A stretch of 58,343 bases of DNA from Streptococcus sp. k-402 (GCF_013277515.1 NZ_VMNB01000007.1:1-58343); one strand, 5' to 3'. Positions 8,200 through 19,207 are shown, counted from the stretch's first letter. Made by a program: numbers and translations. Notes: generated by a model not told the origin, from the letters alone.

Positions 8200-9600
8200 T
8201 TATTTGATCAATTCGTAAATAGCTTCGGCATAGATTGCTGCTGCTCGGAAGAGATCGTCCAAGGCGATAAATTCATTGGCTTGGTGCATGGTGTCAATGG
8301 AGTCTGGGAACATAGCTCCATAGGCAACTCCGCGTTCTAGCAAGCGACCAAAAGTGCCACCACCGATGACTTGCTCGTGACCTTTAAGGCCTGTTTGTTT
8401 TTCATAGACATTCAACAAAGTTTGAACAAGCGGATCTTCCATTGGCACATAGTGAGGCGTGTGACCGTGTTCAGAAAGGCTAACAGAAGCAACTGGCAAG
8501 TTTTCAAGGATTGACTTAATTTGTTCTGGACTTGTTCCTTTCGGATAGCGGATGTTGAGGGCAATGGTATTGTCAGCGCTTGTTTCATCAAAGCGGAAGA
8601 CACCTGCATTCATAGAAAGGGCACCCATCTTTTCATCCACATGGGCAATCTTGAGATTTTCACCCTCATGGTCGTTCAAGAGAATCTTACCAGCAATGTC
8701 TAGGTAGTCTTTTGCAGGTCCTGCAAAGTCAAACTGGCTGAGGAAGAGAGCTAGGTAAGTCGCGCCATTGACACCTGAAGCAGGCATAGCACCGTGGGCT
8801 GATTTACCAATGATCGTCACCTTGTATTGGCCGTTTTCTTCTTGGAGTTCTCCTCTAAGTTTGTGTTCTGCAACAAAAGCATCTAGTCTAGCTTGCAAGT
8901 CAGTCAAATCTCCTGAAACAACCGCTGTTGCTGATTCTGGTACCATGTTTTCACGCAAACCACCTGTGAAGCTGTGAAGACGGGCAGCACCTGCATTTTC
9001 ACCTGCAAAGTGGAGATATTCTGTAATATTTCCTTTTTCACCATTGATGATAGGGAATTCAGCGTCTGGAGAGAAACCAAAATCTGGTTTTGCAAGTCCT
9101 ACGTGCTCGAAATAGTAGTCCATGTCTGCCCAACCTGATTCTTCATCTGTTCCAACGATGAAGCGTACTTTCTTAGAAGTTGGAAGACCCAATTCTTTAA
9201 TGATTTTCAAACCATAGTAACAAGCTGTTGTAGGTCCCTTGTCATCAGAAGCTCCACGCGCATAGAGGCGACCGTCTTTAATAGTTGGTGTGTAAGGATC
9301 TGTGTCCCAACCGCTACCAGCAGGCACTACATCCATATGGGCAAAGATGCCGAGAACTTCTTCTCCATCACCAAACTCAAAATGTCCTGCGTAGTTGTCA
9401 ACATTTTTAGTTGGATAGCCATCGCGGTCTGCGATTTCAAGGAATTTCTCCAAGGCTTTTACCGGCCCAGGTCCAAATGGATGCTCAGCATCAACCTTGC
9501 TATCATCACGTTCTGAGTTGATTTCCAAAAGGCTAAACAAGTCAGCCAAGAGGTCTTCTTTGCGTTTTTCTACTTCTGCTGTAAAATCAATTGCTGTCAT
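8200..9600 (-). CDS. pepV: Dipeptidase PepV (M20)
   Basis: 466 residues from the ATG at 9600, the usual PepV length. An upstream in-frame ATG at 9636 would overlap the nitroreductase gene and is less likely. Metal ligands and catalytic residues are visible: His88 and Asp90 (FAHMDVVPAG), Asp120 (GASDDKG) and Glu153/Glu154 (TDEESG). PepV is a cytosolic zinc dipeptidase that releases amino acids from imported dipeptides. It follows the nitroreductase gene by 13 bp, probably in one transcript. Confidence 0.95.
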   Translation of the reverse strand: MTAIDFTAEVEKRKEDLLADLFSLLEINSERDDSKVDAEHPFGPGPVKALEKFLEIADRDGYPTKNVDNYAGHFEFGDGEEVLGIFAHMDVVPAGSGWDTDPYTPTIKDGRLYARGASDDKGPTTACYYGLKIIKELGLPTSKKVRFIVGTDEESGWADMDYYFEHVGLAKPDFGFSPDAEFPIINGEKGNITEYLHFAGENAGAARLHSFTGGLRENMVPESATAVVSGDLTDLQARLDAFVAEHKLRGELQEENGQYKVTIIGKSAHGAMPASGVNGATYLALFLSQFDFAGPAKDYLDIAGKILLNDHEGENLKIAHVDEKMGALSMNAGVFRFDETSADNTIALNIRYPKGTSPEQIKSILENLPVASVSLSEHGHTPHYVPMEDPLVQTLLNVYEKQTGLKGHEQVIGGGTFGRLLERGVAYGAMFPDSIDTMHQANEFIALDDLFRAAAIYAEAIYELIK

Positions 9601-9613
9601 TTTTTTCTTCTTT

Positions 9614-10219
9614 CTATCTTTTCTCAATGATTTCATCTACTGGCAAGCGGTAGCTTGGTTCCAATTTTTCGTCTGTATAACCCACTGTGATCAAGAGTTC
9701 TGGGCGGAAGCGGTCTTCGATATCCAAAACTTCATTGACTTTTGATTTGTCAAAACCAAGAATAAGATTTGATCCGATTCCTTGGTCTGTAAGAGCCAGA
9801 ACCAAGTTCATAGCAACCAAACCTGCATTGAGGGCTAGGTAGTCGCTGACTTGTTGTTCATTGTAACGGGCAAATTCAGCAGGCAAATTCTTCATAAAGT
9901 ATTGAAGTTGTTCTTCAGAAAAGTTATTAGCACCACCAACTCGGGCAATCTTACGAGCACGTTTAGCCAAATCTGTGTCTGTAAACAAGGCAATGGTTAC
10001 AGGCGCCGATGATACCTGTTCAAAGTTTGAACCGTAAGCCAATTTTGCTAGTTCGGCATTTTTCTCACGCACCACTACAAATTTCCAAGGCTGGCTGTTG
10101 TGGGCACTTGGTGCCAAGGTTGCGATTTCGATAGCCGTACGTACATCTTTAGGATCAACAGGCTTATCAGTAAAATGCTTAGTCGCATGACGTTTTTTAT
10201 TTAATTCAAGAAATTTCAT
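9614..10219 (-). CDS. Nitroreductase-family FMN oxidoreductase
   Basis: 201 residues with nitroreductase-fold motifs: an early Lys-Arg-His-Ala-Thr segment that would hold the FMN phosphate, LAPSAHNSQPWKFVVV at about 36-51, and GIGSNLILGF later. Such enzymes reduce quinones or nitro compounds with NAD(P)H; the natural substrate is unknown. It has a good promoter upstream and leads into pepV. Confidence 0.88.
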   Translation of the reverse strand: MKFLELNKKRHATKHFTDKPVDPKDVRTAIEIATLAPSAHNSQPWKFVVVREKNAELAKLAYGSNFEQVSSAPVTIALFTDTDLAKRARKIARVGGANNFSEEQLQYFMKNLPAEFARYNEQQVSDYLALNAGLVAMNLVLALTDQGIGSNLILGFDKSKVNEVLDIEDRFRPELLITVGYTDEKLEPSYRLPVDEIIEKR

Positions 10220-10251
10220 AATCGATTTCCTTTTCTAATTCTACTGCTTCC

Positions 10252-10280
10252 ATTCTACCATAATTTGAAAGAGCTTGCAG
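10252..10280 (-). promoter_or_regulatory. Promoter of nitroreductase-pepV
   Basis: Minus-strand CTGCAA (10275-10280), a 17-bp spacer, then TGG-TAGAAT with the -10 at 10252-10257. It is an extended -10 promoter about 33 bp before the ATG. Confidence 0.65.
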
Positions 10281-10291
10281 GGATTTTTCAT

Positions 10292-10376
10292 AGAAAGAAA
10301 TTGGAACAAGGATAAGCAACCGAATGAAGCACATCATTCAAATCAGGGATCCATTCATCCAGTTCCAACTATTTTT
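10292..10376. repeat. Nested imperfect palindrome, possible terminator or small repeat
   Basis: TTGGAAC at 10301-10307 pairs with GTTCCAA at 10362-10368. Inside, GGAT pairs with ATCC, and GAATGA/TCATTC form a central hairpin with a 6-nt loop. A/T-rich flanks extend the outer arms imperfectly. It lies between the phosphoesterase stop and the nitroreductase promoter, so it could end the uvrC transcript. The nested form is also that of a small mobile repeat such as RUP, but I cannot match it to that family. Confidence 0.5.
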
Positions 10377-10392
10377 CAGTGACTTAACGAAA

Positions 10393-11247
10393 CTAGTCTA
10401 CCTTATATTCTGACTTTATAACCTCCAAGAAATCTTTCACATCCTCTACATACCCATGCTTTTCTATTAAGCTTGCTAATAATTCCAGATTGTGCCCCTG
10501 ATAGTTATCGTCACGACGCAGTTCTTCATACATTTCGATAAAGGGAAGGCCCTTGGACTTGGCCAATTCTAACTCCGCCTCGTAATCATAAGCAACTTTA
10601 CGAAATTGGATATTGAGTAATTCCCCATCTTCAACTTCTATCAAGGCATACTGGGCACGGTGATTTTTTAACGCCTCCCAATTAAAATAGGGCATGCCAA
10701 TCGAACCTGGATTGATGATTTGTTGCCCTTGACTGCCATAACGAAGCAACTGCTTGTGAACATGACCATAGACTGCCACGTCCGTTTCCTCATCTAGTAG
10801 TTGGTCAAATTTCTCTGTATCATTCTCAACTAGCAAGTCACCACCATAGTTCTTATTTGGCAAATTATGAGAGATAGAAAAGCGCAATCCGTCAATTTCT
10901 TTCTTTTCCAGCAAAGGCAAGCTTCGTAGCCAGACAATCGTTGCAGGATCCATTCGCTCCATCAAAAACTGGGTCATGCGCATTGACTGGATTTCTTTCG
11001 GATGTTCCAAACCATATTCACCATCCAAGGCCTCAAGGATACGATCATCCCAATTGCCTCGAACACTGGCTGTGATAGGAAGGTCCTTTAGCAGGGCGAC
11101 TAAGTCATTTGCGCCTGGACCAGGAAGAAAAATATCTCCCAGAAGCCAGTATTCACTGACTCCTTGATTTTTAGCATCTGCAATCACTGCTTCTAGCGCC
11201 GTCGCATTGCCATGAATATCTGATAAAATTGCGATTTTATGGTTCAT
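10393..11247 (-). CDS. Calcineurin-like metallophosphoesterase (YfcE/MJ0936-like)
   Basis: 284 residues with the metallophosphoesterase blocks in order: SDIHGN (Asp10, His12), GDIF (Asp38), GNWDD (Asn65), SHN and GHVHK. These bind two metal ions and suggest phosphodiesterase activity; the substrate is unknown. Its start overlaps the uvrC stop by 11 bp, indicating translational coupling. A helical tail follows the catalytic core after about residue 220. Confidence 0.88.
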   Translation of the reverse strand: MNHKIAILSDIHGNATALEAVIADAKNQGVSEYWLLGDIFLPGPGANDLVALLKDLPITASVRGNWDDRILEALDGEYGLEHPKEIQSMRMTQFLMERMDPATIVWLRSLPLLEKKEIDGLRFSISHNLPNKNYGGDLLVENDTEKFDQLLDEETDVAVYGHVHKQLLRYGSQGQQIINPGSIGMPYFNWEALKNHRAQYALIEVEDGELLNIQFRKVAYDYEAELELAKSKGLPFIEMYEELRRDDNYQGHNLELLASLIEKHGYVEDVKDFLEVIKSEYKVD

Positions 11248-13084
11248 TGTGGTTTCCTTCCGTTTGGTAATCTACTCTCTCTTCCGCCACTTGAGCCAAC
11301 TCCACTTCTTCCTGCGGGGTCAATTTTCTTTGCACAGCCTCTGCGACTGTTCTTGGCACCCCAACTTCGACAATCTCATCCACACTGGCTTCCTTGATTT
11401 TAGTTAGAGACTTGAAATGCTTCATAAGATTTTGCTTGCGTTTAGGTCCCAGCCCTTCAATTCCATCCAGTTGTGATGAAAAAGAATTTTTGGAGCGCAG
11501 TTGGCGATGGAAAGTAATAGCAAAGCGGTGGACCTCGTCTTGAATACGTTGGAGGAGGAAAAATTCCTGAGAATTGCGAGACAACTCCACCACCTCAAGC
11601 GGATCTCCAAAGAGCAATTCATGGGTTTGGTGCTTGTCATTCTTTTGCAGACCTGCAATGGGAATATCCAAGCCAAGTTCTTCTTGGATGACCTGCTTGG
11701 CGATATTGACTTGACCTTGCCCCCCATCAATGACAATCAAATCTGGGGGAGTCAAACCGTCACGCTGTACTCGACCATAACGCCTGCGAATGACCTCTCT
11801 CATGCTGGCATAATCGTCTGGCCCGACTACGGTTTTTATCTTGTACTTACGGTAATCCTTCTTACTTGGTTTGCCGTTGACAAAGACCACCATGGCTGAA
11901 ACAGGGCTAGTTCCCATGATGTTGGAGTTATCGAAGGACTCGATGCGAACTGGAGTCGGAATTTGGAGCAAGCGTCCTAGATTTTCAATAGCCCCTTGGG
12001 TCTTTTCGACTGATTTTTCTAGCAGGTTGAACTTCTGCTCTAGACTGACTCGAGCATTCTTTATAGCCAAATTGACCAGTTGCTTTTTCTCTCCACGCTG
12101 AGGCTTAAGAATCTTGGTGTCTACCAAAGCCTTGACAGCTTCTTCGTCAATATCCTGCGGAATCAGTACCTCATTGGGTACTAGGTGAGATTTTTCTTGA
12201 TAAAATTGTCCCACATAAGTCAAGAAGTCCTCATCCGGATCATTGTAGTAGGGGAAGAGATTGACATCCCGCTCAATCAGCTTTCCCTGACGAACAAAGA
12301 AAACCTGAACACACATCCATCCCTTATCTACATAGTAACCAAAGACGTCACGATTTTGCAAATCTTTCGCCATGACCCGTTGCTTGGTCCGAAGCGTTCC
12401 AATGGACTGAATCAGGTCACGGTATTCCGCCGCACGTTCAAATTCCATAGTCTGGGCTGCCGTTGCCATCTTGCCCTTGAGATCATCAATGATTTTGTCA
12501 TCCTGCCCTTTCAGAAAATCAGAAACCTCCTGGGCCATGGACTTGAAATAAGCCTCATTTTTCTTACAGATTGTGTGGGCCATACACTGGCCGATATGGT
12601 AGTAAAAACAGACCTTAGACGGTGGATTGGTACACTTACGAAAAGGGAAAATCCGATCCAGCAATCGCTTGATTTCATTGGCTGCTCCCACATCTGGATA
12701 AGGTCCAAAATAAAGACCTCCATCTTTTTTGACCTGACGAGTGATAATCAAGCGAGGATAGCGCTCATTAGTGATTTTGATGAAGGGATAAGACTTATCA
12801 TCCTTGAGCATGATATTGTACTTGGGCTTGTTTTCCTTGATCAGGTTGATTTCTAGGAGAAGTGCCTCAATATTGGACTCCGTAACGATAAATTCAAAAT
12901 CCACAATTTCAGACACCAGAGCCTCTGTCTTAGTATCATGACTTCCACGGAAATAGGACCTCACGCGATTACGCAGATTTTTAGCCTTTCCTACATAGAT
13001 AATGGTGCCGTTTTTATCCTTGTGAATGTAGCAACCAGGGCTGGTCGGCAAGAGCTCTAGTTTTGATTTAATCAAGTTGTTCAT
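11237..13084 (-). CDS. uvrC: Excinuclease ABC subunit C
   Basis: 615 residues, full length. The N-terminal GIY-YIG nuclease domain ([17 protein letters not shown]) makes the 3' incision. A Cys-rich patch ([17 protein letters not shown]) and a UVR segment follow, then the C-terminal RNase H-like nuclease for the 5' cut ([19 protein letters not shown]) and a terminal helix-hairpin-helix. It acts with UvrA/UvrB in nucleotide excision repair. No ordinary leader is visible: the -10 ends only 6 bp before the ATG. Confidence 0.97.
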   Translation of the reverse strand: MNNLIKSKLELLPTSPGCYIHKDKNGTIIYVGKAKNLRNRVRSYFRGSHDTKTEALVSEIVDFEFIVTESNIEALLLEINLIKENKPKYNIMLKDDKSYPFIKITNERYPRLIITRQVKKDGGLYFGPYPDVGAANEIKRLLDRIFPFRKCTNPPSKVCFYYHIGQCMAHTICKKNEAYFKSMAQEVSDFLKGQDDKIIDDLKGKMATAAQTMEFERAAEYRDLIQSIGTLRTKQRVMAKDLQNRDVFGYYVDKGWMCVQVFFVRQGKLIERDVNLFPYYNDPDEDFLTYVGQFYQEKSHLVPNEVLIPQDIDEEAVKALVDTKILKPQRGEKKQLVNLAIKNARVSLEQKFNLLEKSVEKTQGAIENLGRLLQIPTPVRIESFDNSNIMGTSPVSAMVVFVNGKPSKKDYRKYKIKTVVGPDDYASMREVIRRRYGRVQRDGLTPPDLIVIDGGQGQVNIAKQVIQEELGLDIPIAGLQKNDKHQTHELLFGDPLEVVELSRNSQEFFLLQRIQDEVHRFAITFHRQLRSKNSFSSQLDGIEGLGPKRKQNLMKHFKSLTKIKEASVDEIVEVGVPRTVAEAVQRKLTPQEEVELAQVAEERVDYQTEGNHNEP

Positions 13085-13090
13085 AGTTCC

Positions 13091-13099
13091 ATTATAGCA
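13091..13099 (-). promoter_or_regulatory. Extended -10 promoter of uvrC
   Basis: Minus-strand TGCTATAAT with the -10 at 13091-13096. It directly follows the T-run of the upstream terminator. Only GGAACT separates it from the uvrC ATG, so the transcript would begin at or next to the start codon. Confidence 0.6.
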
Positions 13100-13127
13100 A
13101 AAAAGTAGGGAAAGATTGTTCCCTACT
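13098..13127 (-). terminator. Intrinsic terminator of the matrixin-like gene
   Basis: Minus strand: AGTAGGG (13121-13127) pairs with CCCTACT (13104-13110), then TTTTTT. The gene's own TAG stop lies inside the first arm. Confidence 0.8.
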
Positions 13128-13824
13128 CATTAGTCTCATATAATTTTCGAAGTCTTTCGACATCCTCTTCCTGAATACCATAAAAAGAACCCGCAGGTTG
13201 CATGACAGACTTCTCATCTGTATGGTCCAAACCAATCGCATGCCCCAACTCATGTTCTGCCGTATGGACAATGCGCTCATAGGAATAGCCATAGGTTGGA
13301 TTGGACAAATAATAATGATTCAGGCGCACCGTTACGGATAAGAATTGCCCTGTCAAGAGATTGGTCTGACTTTCCGCCTCTCCTGCCACAGGAGTGCCTC
13401 CGTCATTCATCTCTGTAGCCAAGATATCTGCCTTGCTGAACTCAGTCACGATTTCAAAGTTAAAAGCACCAGTTTGATTCCAGTTCTGAATTGCTTCTAA
13501 ATACGCCTCTTGAAATCCTGAATCCATCTGCGGATCCAAATAAATACGAGCAGAAGCCTGCGGCCACCTTCCTTCAGAGTGTTGATGGCTATCTGTCTGG
13601 TTCAACTGAGGCAGTTGCCCTGTTTTTTCCCATTGGTCGATACTTTGTTGACCAATCTTTACTGACCGTTCTGCTTGCTTTAGCGCTTCTTGAAAATCCC
13701 CGTTTAGATACCAGAGAAGTCCGAAAGCAAGAACGCATAAGAGTACAACTGTCCAAACCAGGCGCCAAAACAAACGCCACACAAAAGAAAAGAAAGCCCC
13801 TATCAAACGAAAAAGCCAGCGCAT
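13123..13824 (-). CDS. Membrane-anchored matrixin-like zinc metalloprotease
   Basis: 233 residues from the ATG at 13824, which follows GGTGGAGGGAA. A signal anchor is at about 22-40, then a linker with a short helical part. The extracellular M10-type domain ends in [11 protein letters not shown] (His191, Glu192, His195, His201), the full zinc-binding HExxHxxGxxH motif. A downstream Met (SVMQP) is placed like the Met-turn. The family is predicted to act at the cell surface; its substrate is unknown. It lies between the murMN pair and uvrC. Confidence 0.85.
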   Translation of the reverse strand: MRWLFRLIGAFFSFVWRLFWRLVWTVVLLCVLAFGLLWYLNGDFQEALKQAERSVKIGQQSIDQWEKTGQLPQLNQTDSHQHSEGRWPQASARIYLDPQMDSGFQEAYLEAIQNWNQTGAFNFEIVTEFSKADILATEMNDGGTPVAGEAESQTNLLTGQFLSVTVRLNHYYLSNPTYGYSYERIVHTAEHELGHAIGLDHTDEKSVMQPAGSFYGIQEEDVERLRKLYETNE

Positions 13825-13902
13825 TTCCCTCCACCTTTCTAGCAAATAAAGACTATTTTACTAAAACAAGCTGAAAGAAAGCTAAATACTGACTTTTTTA
13901 TC

Positions 13903-15135
13903 TTATCGTCCTACTATTTTTTTGAGTAATTGAATAGCTTTGTATTTTAAAGGCGATGGATGATAACGGAAAGTACCTGCTTTGCGTACAATATAGCCAT
14001 TAAAGTTCTGTTTAAAACGCAAAACACCATCACTTCCATCAAAAATCCCTTGAATACCTAGGAAGTTGTATTTAGGTATTCCACGTTTTATACTTTCCAA
14101 CATAACATATTTTTGAAGCAGTGCAGGGGCATAGAACTTATTAAACTCAGTGTAGGAACCACTAAAGAGGTAAGTCGTTTCCTGAGGCATATAAACAAAT
14201 AAACTCCCAGCTAAAACAATATCTTCCTCTCCATATTTTTCAATCAAGTCTCGCGCTTCTGCTTTTCGAACTTCAAACGTTTCAAATTGACTAGAATATT
14301 CTCTCAGTTGATTTTGTTTTTTCTCAGAATGAGGATTTTTACTCAAATCAAGTCGCAACTTATCCAAGATTTCTTCTAGTTTACTTTGTTCACCTTGCAA
14401 TTTGCTCATATAGTCCGAAAAATTTAAGTTTGCTATGAGAAACTCCGCTTGTTCTCCAAAAGCATCATAAAAATGCTCATAGTATTCTAAACTTTTATCA
14501 CTATATTCTCTGCGCTCAGAGGTTTCTTTTGTGATATTCTTAAAAATCGATAGTTCTTCACGTTTTAACTTTTTCAACCGAATGCCAAAGGTTTCAGCCT
14601 TTTTCACCAAGGGTTTACCCTTTTTACTAAAACTTTTAAGCAAATTCTTTTCAGTTAATTCAGTCAAATCTTTATAGTATAACCAATCTGGTTCTCCACC
14701 TGGATACCCTGTCGTCAATCCATCAAATTGATAACCTAAATCAGTCAAACCTTGAATCATACTTTTTTTCTCAGCATCTATTGGATTACCTTGGCTATCA
14801 AAAGTTTGGTAAGTTTCATAAGGTTTTACAAGCAACTCTAATACACCATTTTGCTTGGCATATTCTTTTAACTCCGCATAAAAAACTGGAAGGGCATCTT
14901 GTTGGGTATAAATCGGCCCCGAATTGAGCTCCATATGCAGACCACCCAGCATGGGCAAGCTATAAACCAGAGCTGCAACTTGAATTTCTCCTTCTTGTTT
15001 CAAAGCAAGATAAACAATTCGAGCCCCTCTTTTTTCTAGCAAATCCCCCATCTGGACCGATTGCATAAAGGAACGAGAAGAAACCTGATCAGAATAAGTA
15101 CGAAACTCTTCTTTGGTGAGTGTAGTTAGTGCCAT
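13903..15135 (-). CDS. murN: MurN, peptidoglycan cross-bridge alanyltransferase
   Basis: 410 residues of the FemX/FemAB family, with two GNAT-like subdomains and a long coiled-coil insertion at about 230-310, as in MurM/MurN. In pneumococcus MurN adds L-Ala as the second residue of the dipeptide branch on the lipid II lysine, using Ala-tRNA, after MurM has added the first. It lies 4 bp after murM in the same order as in pneumococcus. Position and sequence favour MurN over MurM. Confidence 0.88.
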   Translation of the reverse strand: MALTTLTKEEFRTYSDQVSSRSFMQSVQMGDLLEKRGARIVYLALKQEGEIQVAALVYSLPMLGGLHMELNSGPIYTQQDALPVFYAELKEYAKQNGVLELLVKPYETYQTFDSQGNPIDAEKKSMIQGLTDLGYQFDGLTTGYPGGEPDWLYYKDLTELTEKNLLKSFSKKGKPLVKKAETFGIRLKKLKREELSIFKNITKETSERREYSDKSLEYYEHFYDAFGEQAEFLIANLNFSDYMSKLQGEQSKLEEILDKLRLDLSKNPHSEKKQNQLREYSSQFETFEVRKAEARDLIEKYGEEDIVLAGSLFVYMPQETTYLFSGSYTEFNKFYAPALLQKYVMLESIKRGIPKYNFLGIQGIFDGSDGVLRFKQNFNGYIVRKAGTFRYHPSPLKYKAIQLLKKIVGR

Positions 15136-15139
15136 ATAC

Positions 15140-16360
15140 TTACTTTCTATGTTTTTTTCTTAATGTTTTACGGAAATCAAGAGCAAGTCTTAACAGAGGA
15201 TAGAGAGGATGGGTAGGCATTGTAAATTCACCCAAGTATTCTTCAATCGTTGGATTAAATTTTTCTTTAAAATGATAAAGGCCACCATTGAGAGAGTTTT
15301 CAACACCACCTAAATTTTGCCAGACCATACCTCGTTCAAAGGCATAGCGAGCCGTTTCATACCAAGTTAAAATTGGTGCATTGTAACGTTTAAAATCATC
15401 ATCCATTCCAGCGTATAGATTGACAGAAGTTTGTCCGAATTCTAAAGTCAAGGTAGCCGCTAAGGGAACTCTTGCTTGACCTGCATCCATATATTCCTGC
15501 AGGAAAGTCAATTCCTCTAACAAACGTTCTTTTTCCTTCTTCTGCGCTTCTACTTTTGAAGTGCGAGTCGACTCAGTAAAGGTCTCTTCCAAGGCTCTAT
15601 TTTTCGCTAACTGTTCTTCTAATTCTTGCGAACGTTTAGAGACATCCAAGGTGGCCAAGGTGATATAGGCCTTGTCCTTAAAATTATCTAATAACTTTTT
15701 ATAATAGGCTTCATTCCTCAAATGAATCTCTTTCCGCTTCTCGGTTTTTTTCATCAAAAAGGAAAAAGACTCCAATAATTCAGTTCCACCAAATTGAATC
15801 TCTACCCCCTTATTCCGTGCTGTTCGAATAGCCTGTTTTGTTGACTTGGAAAGTTTATCTTCTTCAAAATTTTCCTTGTATATTTTCGCCTGAATACGAG
15901 GCTGAATAGTATCATCCATCTCGGCTGTCTGCCCAGACCATTTCACTCCTAGTTGCCCTAAAGTCTCAACAAGAGCAAGATTTTCAGGATATTCTGTTTT
16001 ATCTTGATTAACCAAATGTTGAGATAGACAAATACTTGGGTCAAAAGTCACAAAAACCGCTCTCTTACTGCGAGCATAAGACTTAATAGACTGTAGGACA
16101 AACTTTAAAACTTCTGTATCTCTGTAATCCAAAATGGGACCTCTTGGAATATAAAACATTTTATACCCCAAAGGCAGAGACTTTATGAGAATACTAGCCA
16201 CAGCCAGTAATTTTTCCCCTTCATAAACCCCAAGTCTCTCATGATTCCAATCAGATTTCACTTTTTCCCAAGCACTACTTTGTAATACATTGGCTAATTC
16301 ATGCTCTTTGACAAACTGATCATATTCTAATGTGGGAATGCCAATTTGATAACGGTACAT
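15140..16360 (-). CDS. murM: MurM, peptidoglycan cross-bridge seryl/alanyltransferase
   Basis: 406 residues, FemX/FemAB family. It starts MYRYQIGIPTLEYDQF and has the coiled-coil arm at about 215-285 that binds aminoacyl-tRNA. MurM attaches Ser or Ala from tRNA to the lipid II lysine and so starts branched stem peptides; it is required for high-level penicillin resistance in pneumococcus. Many positions differ from the R6 protein as I remember it, as expected for an S. mitis-type or mosaic allele. The specificity (Ala or Ser) cannot be read reliably. It opens the murMN operon. Confidence 0.88.
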   Translation of the reverse strand: MYRYQIGIPTLEYDQFVKEHELANVLQSSAWEKVKSDWNHERLGVYEGEKLLAVASILIKSLPLGYKMFYIPRGPILDYRDTEVLKFVLQSIKSYARSKRAVFVTFDPSICLSQHLVNQDKTEYPENLALVETLGQLGVKWSGQTAEMDDTIQPRIQAKIYKENFEEDKLSKSTKQAIRTARNKGVEIQFGGTELLESFSFLMKKTEKRKEIHLRNEAYYKKLLDNFKDKAYITLATLDVSKRSQELEEQLAKNRALEETFTESTRTSKVEAQKKEKERLLEELTFLQEYMDAGQARVPLAATLTLEFGQTSVNLYAGMDDDFKRYNAPILTWYETARYAFERGMVWQNLGGVENSLNGGLYHFKEKFNPTIEEYLGEFTMPTHPLYPLLRLALDFRKTLRKKHRK

Positions 16361-16468
16361 TTCCTACCCTCTCCTCCAGTATTTTATTACTATTCTACTA
16401 CTTTCGTTTGAAAAGTCTAGTGAAAACATATTTTATTTTAGTCCTACTACCCTACGCTAAAGTTCAAA

Positions 16469-17308
<840 letters not shown>

Positions 17309-17315
17309 TCAAAGA

Positions 17316-18977
17316 TTATTTTGCTTCCATGACCACTGGTAAAATAGCTGGACGACGCTTAGTTTGGTCAAAGAGATACTTGGTCAGATTATCACGAACC
17401 TTCCCTTTGAGATCTGCCCAGTCAAAGTCATCTCCTTGAAGATAGTCTTCTACCGTTTGGTTAATCAATTCTGAACTTTCACGGAGAATATCGCGACTCT
17501 TCTTGAGATAAACAAATCCGCGCGTATGAACACGAGCCTTGGCCACAATTTTCTTCTCACGACGGTTAACGGTGATTGCGACGATGAAAATACCATCCTC
17601 TGACAAGACCTTACGGTCACGAAGAACCACATTTCCAACATCACCGATGGCATTTCCGTCAATCAAGACATCCCCTGCCGAAACCGCTCCAGCTGGGACA
17701 AAGTCTCCATTCTCATAAGCCATGCTGGTTCCCTTTTTAGGGATGAAAATGCGTTCTGGCAACATACCAACTGCCATGGCAGCCTTAGCATGGGCATCCA
17801 ACTCACGGTATTCCCCTTGAATTGGGAAGAGATACTTGGGTTGCAAGAGATTGATCATCAACTGCAAATCACGCGCATTTCCATGACCTGACACACGCAA
17901 GCTTTGAGTGATCAGTTTGACAACACCGCCAGCTTGGTAAATCATATTTTCCACACGCGCCATGACCGCCTCTTTGGCGATAGACGGAGTGGTTACGATA
18001 TAGACCAAATCACCGTCCTTGATTTCCACATAACGGTGACGACCAATTGACATCTTGCGAAGACCGTTGATTGGCTCACCCATACGACCTGTCTCAAGGA
18101 TAATCAACTCATGGTCTTCAAAGCGAGACATATCTTTTGGTTTAATCAAAAGACTCTCGTTGGCTAGAGACAATTTCTTGAGACGAATAGCAGTGCGGAC
18201 GATATTTTCAATATCAAATCCTGTCAAAACCACACGACGACCTGTTGCATCCGCAGCGTCAAACACCTGCTGGATACGAGAGAGGTTGCTGGCTACAGCC
18301 GCAACGATAATACGCCCCTCCCAGTCTGCAATAGTTTGGGTAATTTCATCCCCAACTTCACTTTCACTAGCCACTTGGATATTGCTATCTGCATTGGCTG
18401 AATCGCTAAGAAGAGCTAGAACTCCATCACGACCGATTTCTGCCAAACGAGCGAAGTCTGTCGCGTAAGATTCACTAGCTGTCTGGTCAAATTTGAAGTC
18501 ACCTGTATAAACGATGCTACCTTCAGCTGTCTTCAAGACAACACCCAAACTTTCTGGGATAGAGTGGGTCGTACGGAAGAAGGACACCACAGTTCCTCCA
18601 AAATCTATCTCCGTATCCTCATCGATGACATGAAAATCATTGAATTTCTTAACTGTGTCATTTCCTTTGACAAAGAGTTTGGCCAACTCAATGGTCAGCT
18701 CAGACCCAAATACAGGTACCTTGGCTTCAGCCAAGAGATAAGGCAGAGCACCAATGGCATCCGCATGACCGTGAGTCAAGAAGACCCCAGCGATACGGTC
18801 GCTATTTTCAAAAAGGTAGTCCATATTGGGAATGACCACATCCACCCCTAGTTGTTCATTTTCAGGATATTTTAGACCTGCATCCAAAACGAAAATAGAC
18901 CCATCGATTTCAGCGATATACATATTTTTCCCATTTTCACGCACACCACCAAGTGTTGTTAAACTGATATTACTCAT
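17316..18977 (-). CDS. rnjB: Ribonuclease J2
   Basis: 553 residues: a metallo-beta-lactamase fold, a beta-CASP region and the RNase J C-terminal domain. RNase J1/J2 complexes process and degrade mRNA as 5'-3' exonuclease/endonuclease. The metal motif reads THGHADA (His69, His71, Asp73, Ala74), whereas active RNase J1 has HxHxDH. Loss of the last His is typical of the weakly active J2 paralogues. GGAGG lies before the ATG at 18977. Confidence 0.9.
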   Translation of the reverse strand: MSNISLTTLGGVRENGKNMYIAEIDGSIFVLDAGLKYPENEQLGVDVVIPNMDYLFENSDRIAGVFLTHGHADAIGALPYLLAEAKVPVFGSELTIELAKLFVKGNDTVKKFNDFHVIDEDTEIDFGGTVVSFFRTTHSIPESLGVVLKTAEGSIVYTGDFKFDQTASESYATDFARLAEIGRDGVLALLSDSANADSNIQVASESEVGDEITQTIADWEGRIIVAAVASNLSRIQQVFDAADATGRRVVLTGFDIENIVRTAIRLKKLSLANESLLIKPKDMSRFEDHELIILETGRMGEPINGLRKMSIGRHRYVEIKDGDLVYIVTTPSIAKEAVMARVENMIYQAGGVVKLITQSLRVSGHGNARDLQLMINLLQPKYLFPIQGEYRELDAHAKAAMAVGMLPERIFIPKKGTSMAYENGDFVPAGAVSAGDVLIDGNAIGDVGNVVLRDRKVLSEDGIFIVAITVNRREKKIVAKARVHTRGFVYLKKSRDILRESSELINQTVEDYLQGDDFDWADLKGKVRDNLTKYLFDQTKRRPAILPVVMEAK

Positions 18978-19005
18978 TTTTCCTCCGAAAGCTTTGTTTA
19001 TCTTG

Positions 19006-19011
19006 ATTATA
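19006..19011 (-). promoter_or_regulatory. Candidate -10 of rnjB
   Basis: Minus-strand TATAAT about 29 bp upstream of the ATG, preceded by CCC and lacking a clear -35. Confidence 0.45.
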
Positions 19012-19050
19012 GGGTTGCTTACCCTCTTATTCTAAAAGCACTATTACTTT

Positions 19051-19207
19051 TATACTCTTCGAAAATCAGATTCAAACCACGTCAGCTTCGCCTTGCCATA
19101 GGTGTATGGTTACTGACTTCGTCAGTTTTATCCACAACCTCAAAGCAGTGCTTTGAGCAACCTGCAACTAGCTTCCTAGTTTGCTCTCTGATTTTCATTG
19201 AGTATTA
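19051..19207 (-). repeat. BOX element
   Basis: About 157 bp, same organisation as the copy at 7421-7572 and same orientation (boxA end at the right). It lies between the recJ stop (98 bp away) and the rnjB promoter and fills most of the 327-bp gap. The rest of the gap is A/T-rich with no evident gene. Confidence 0.92.
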
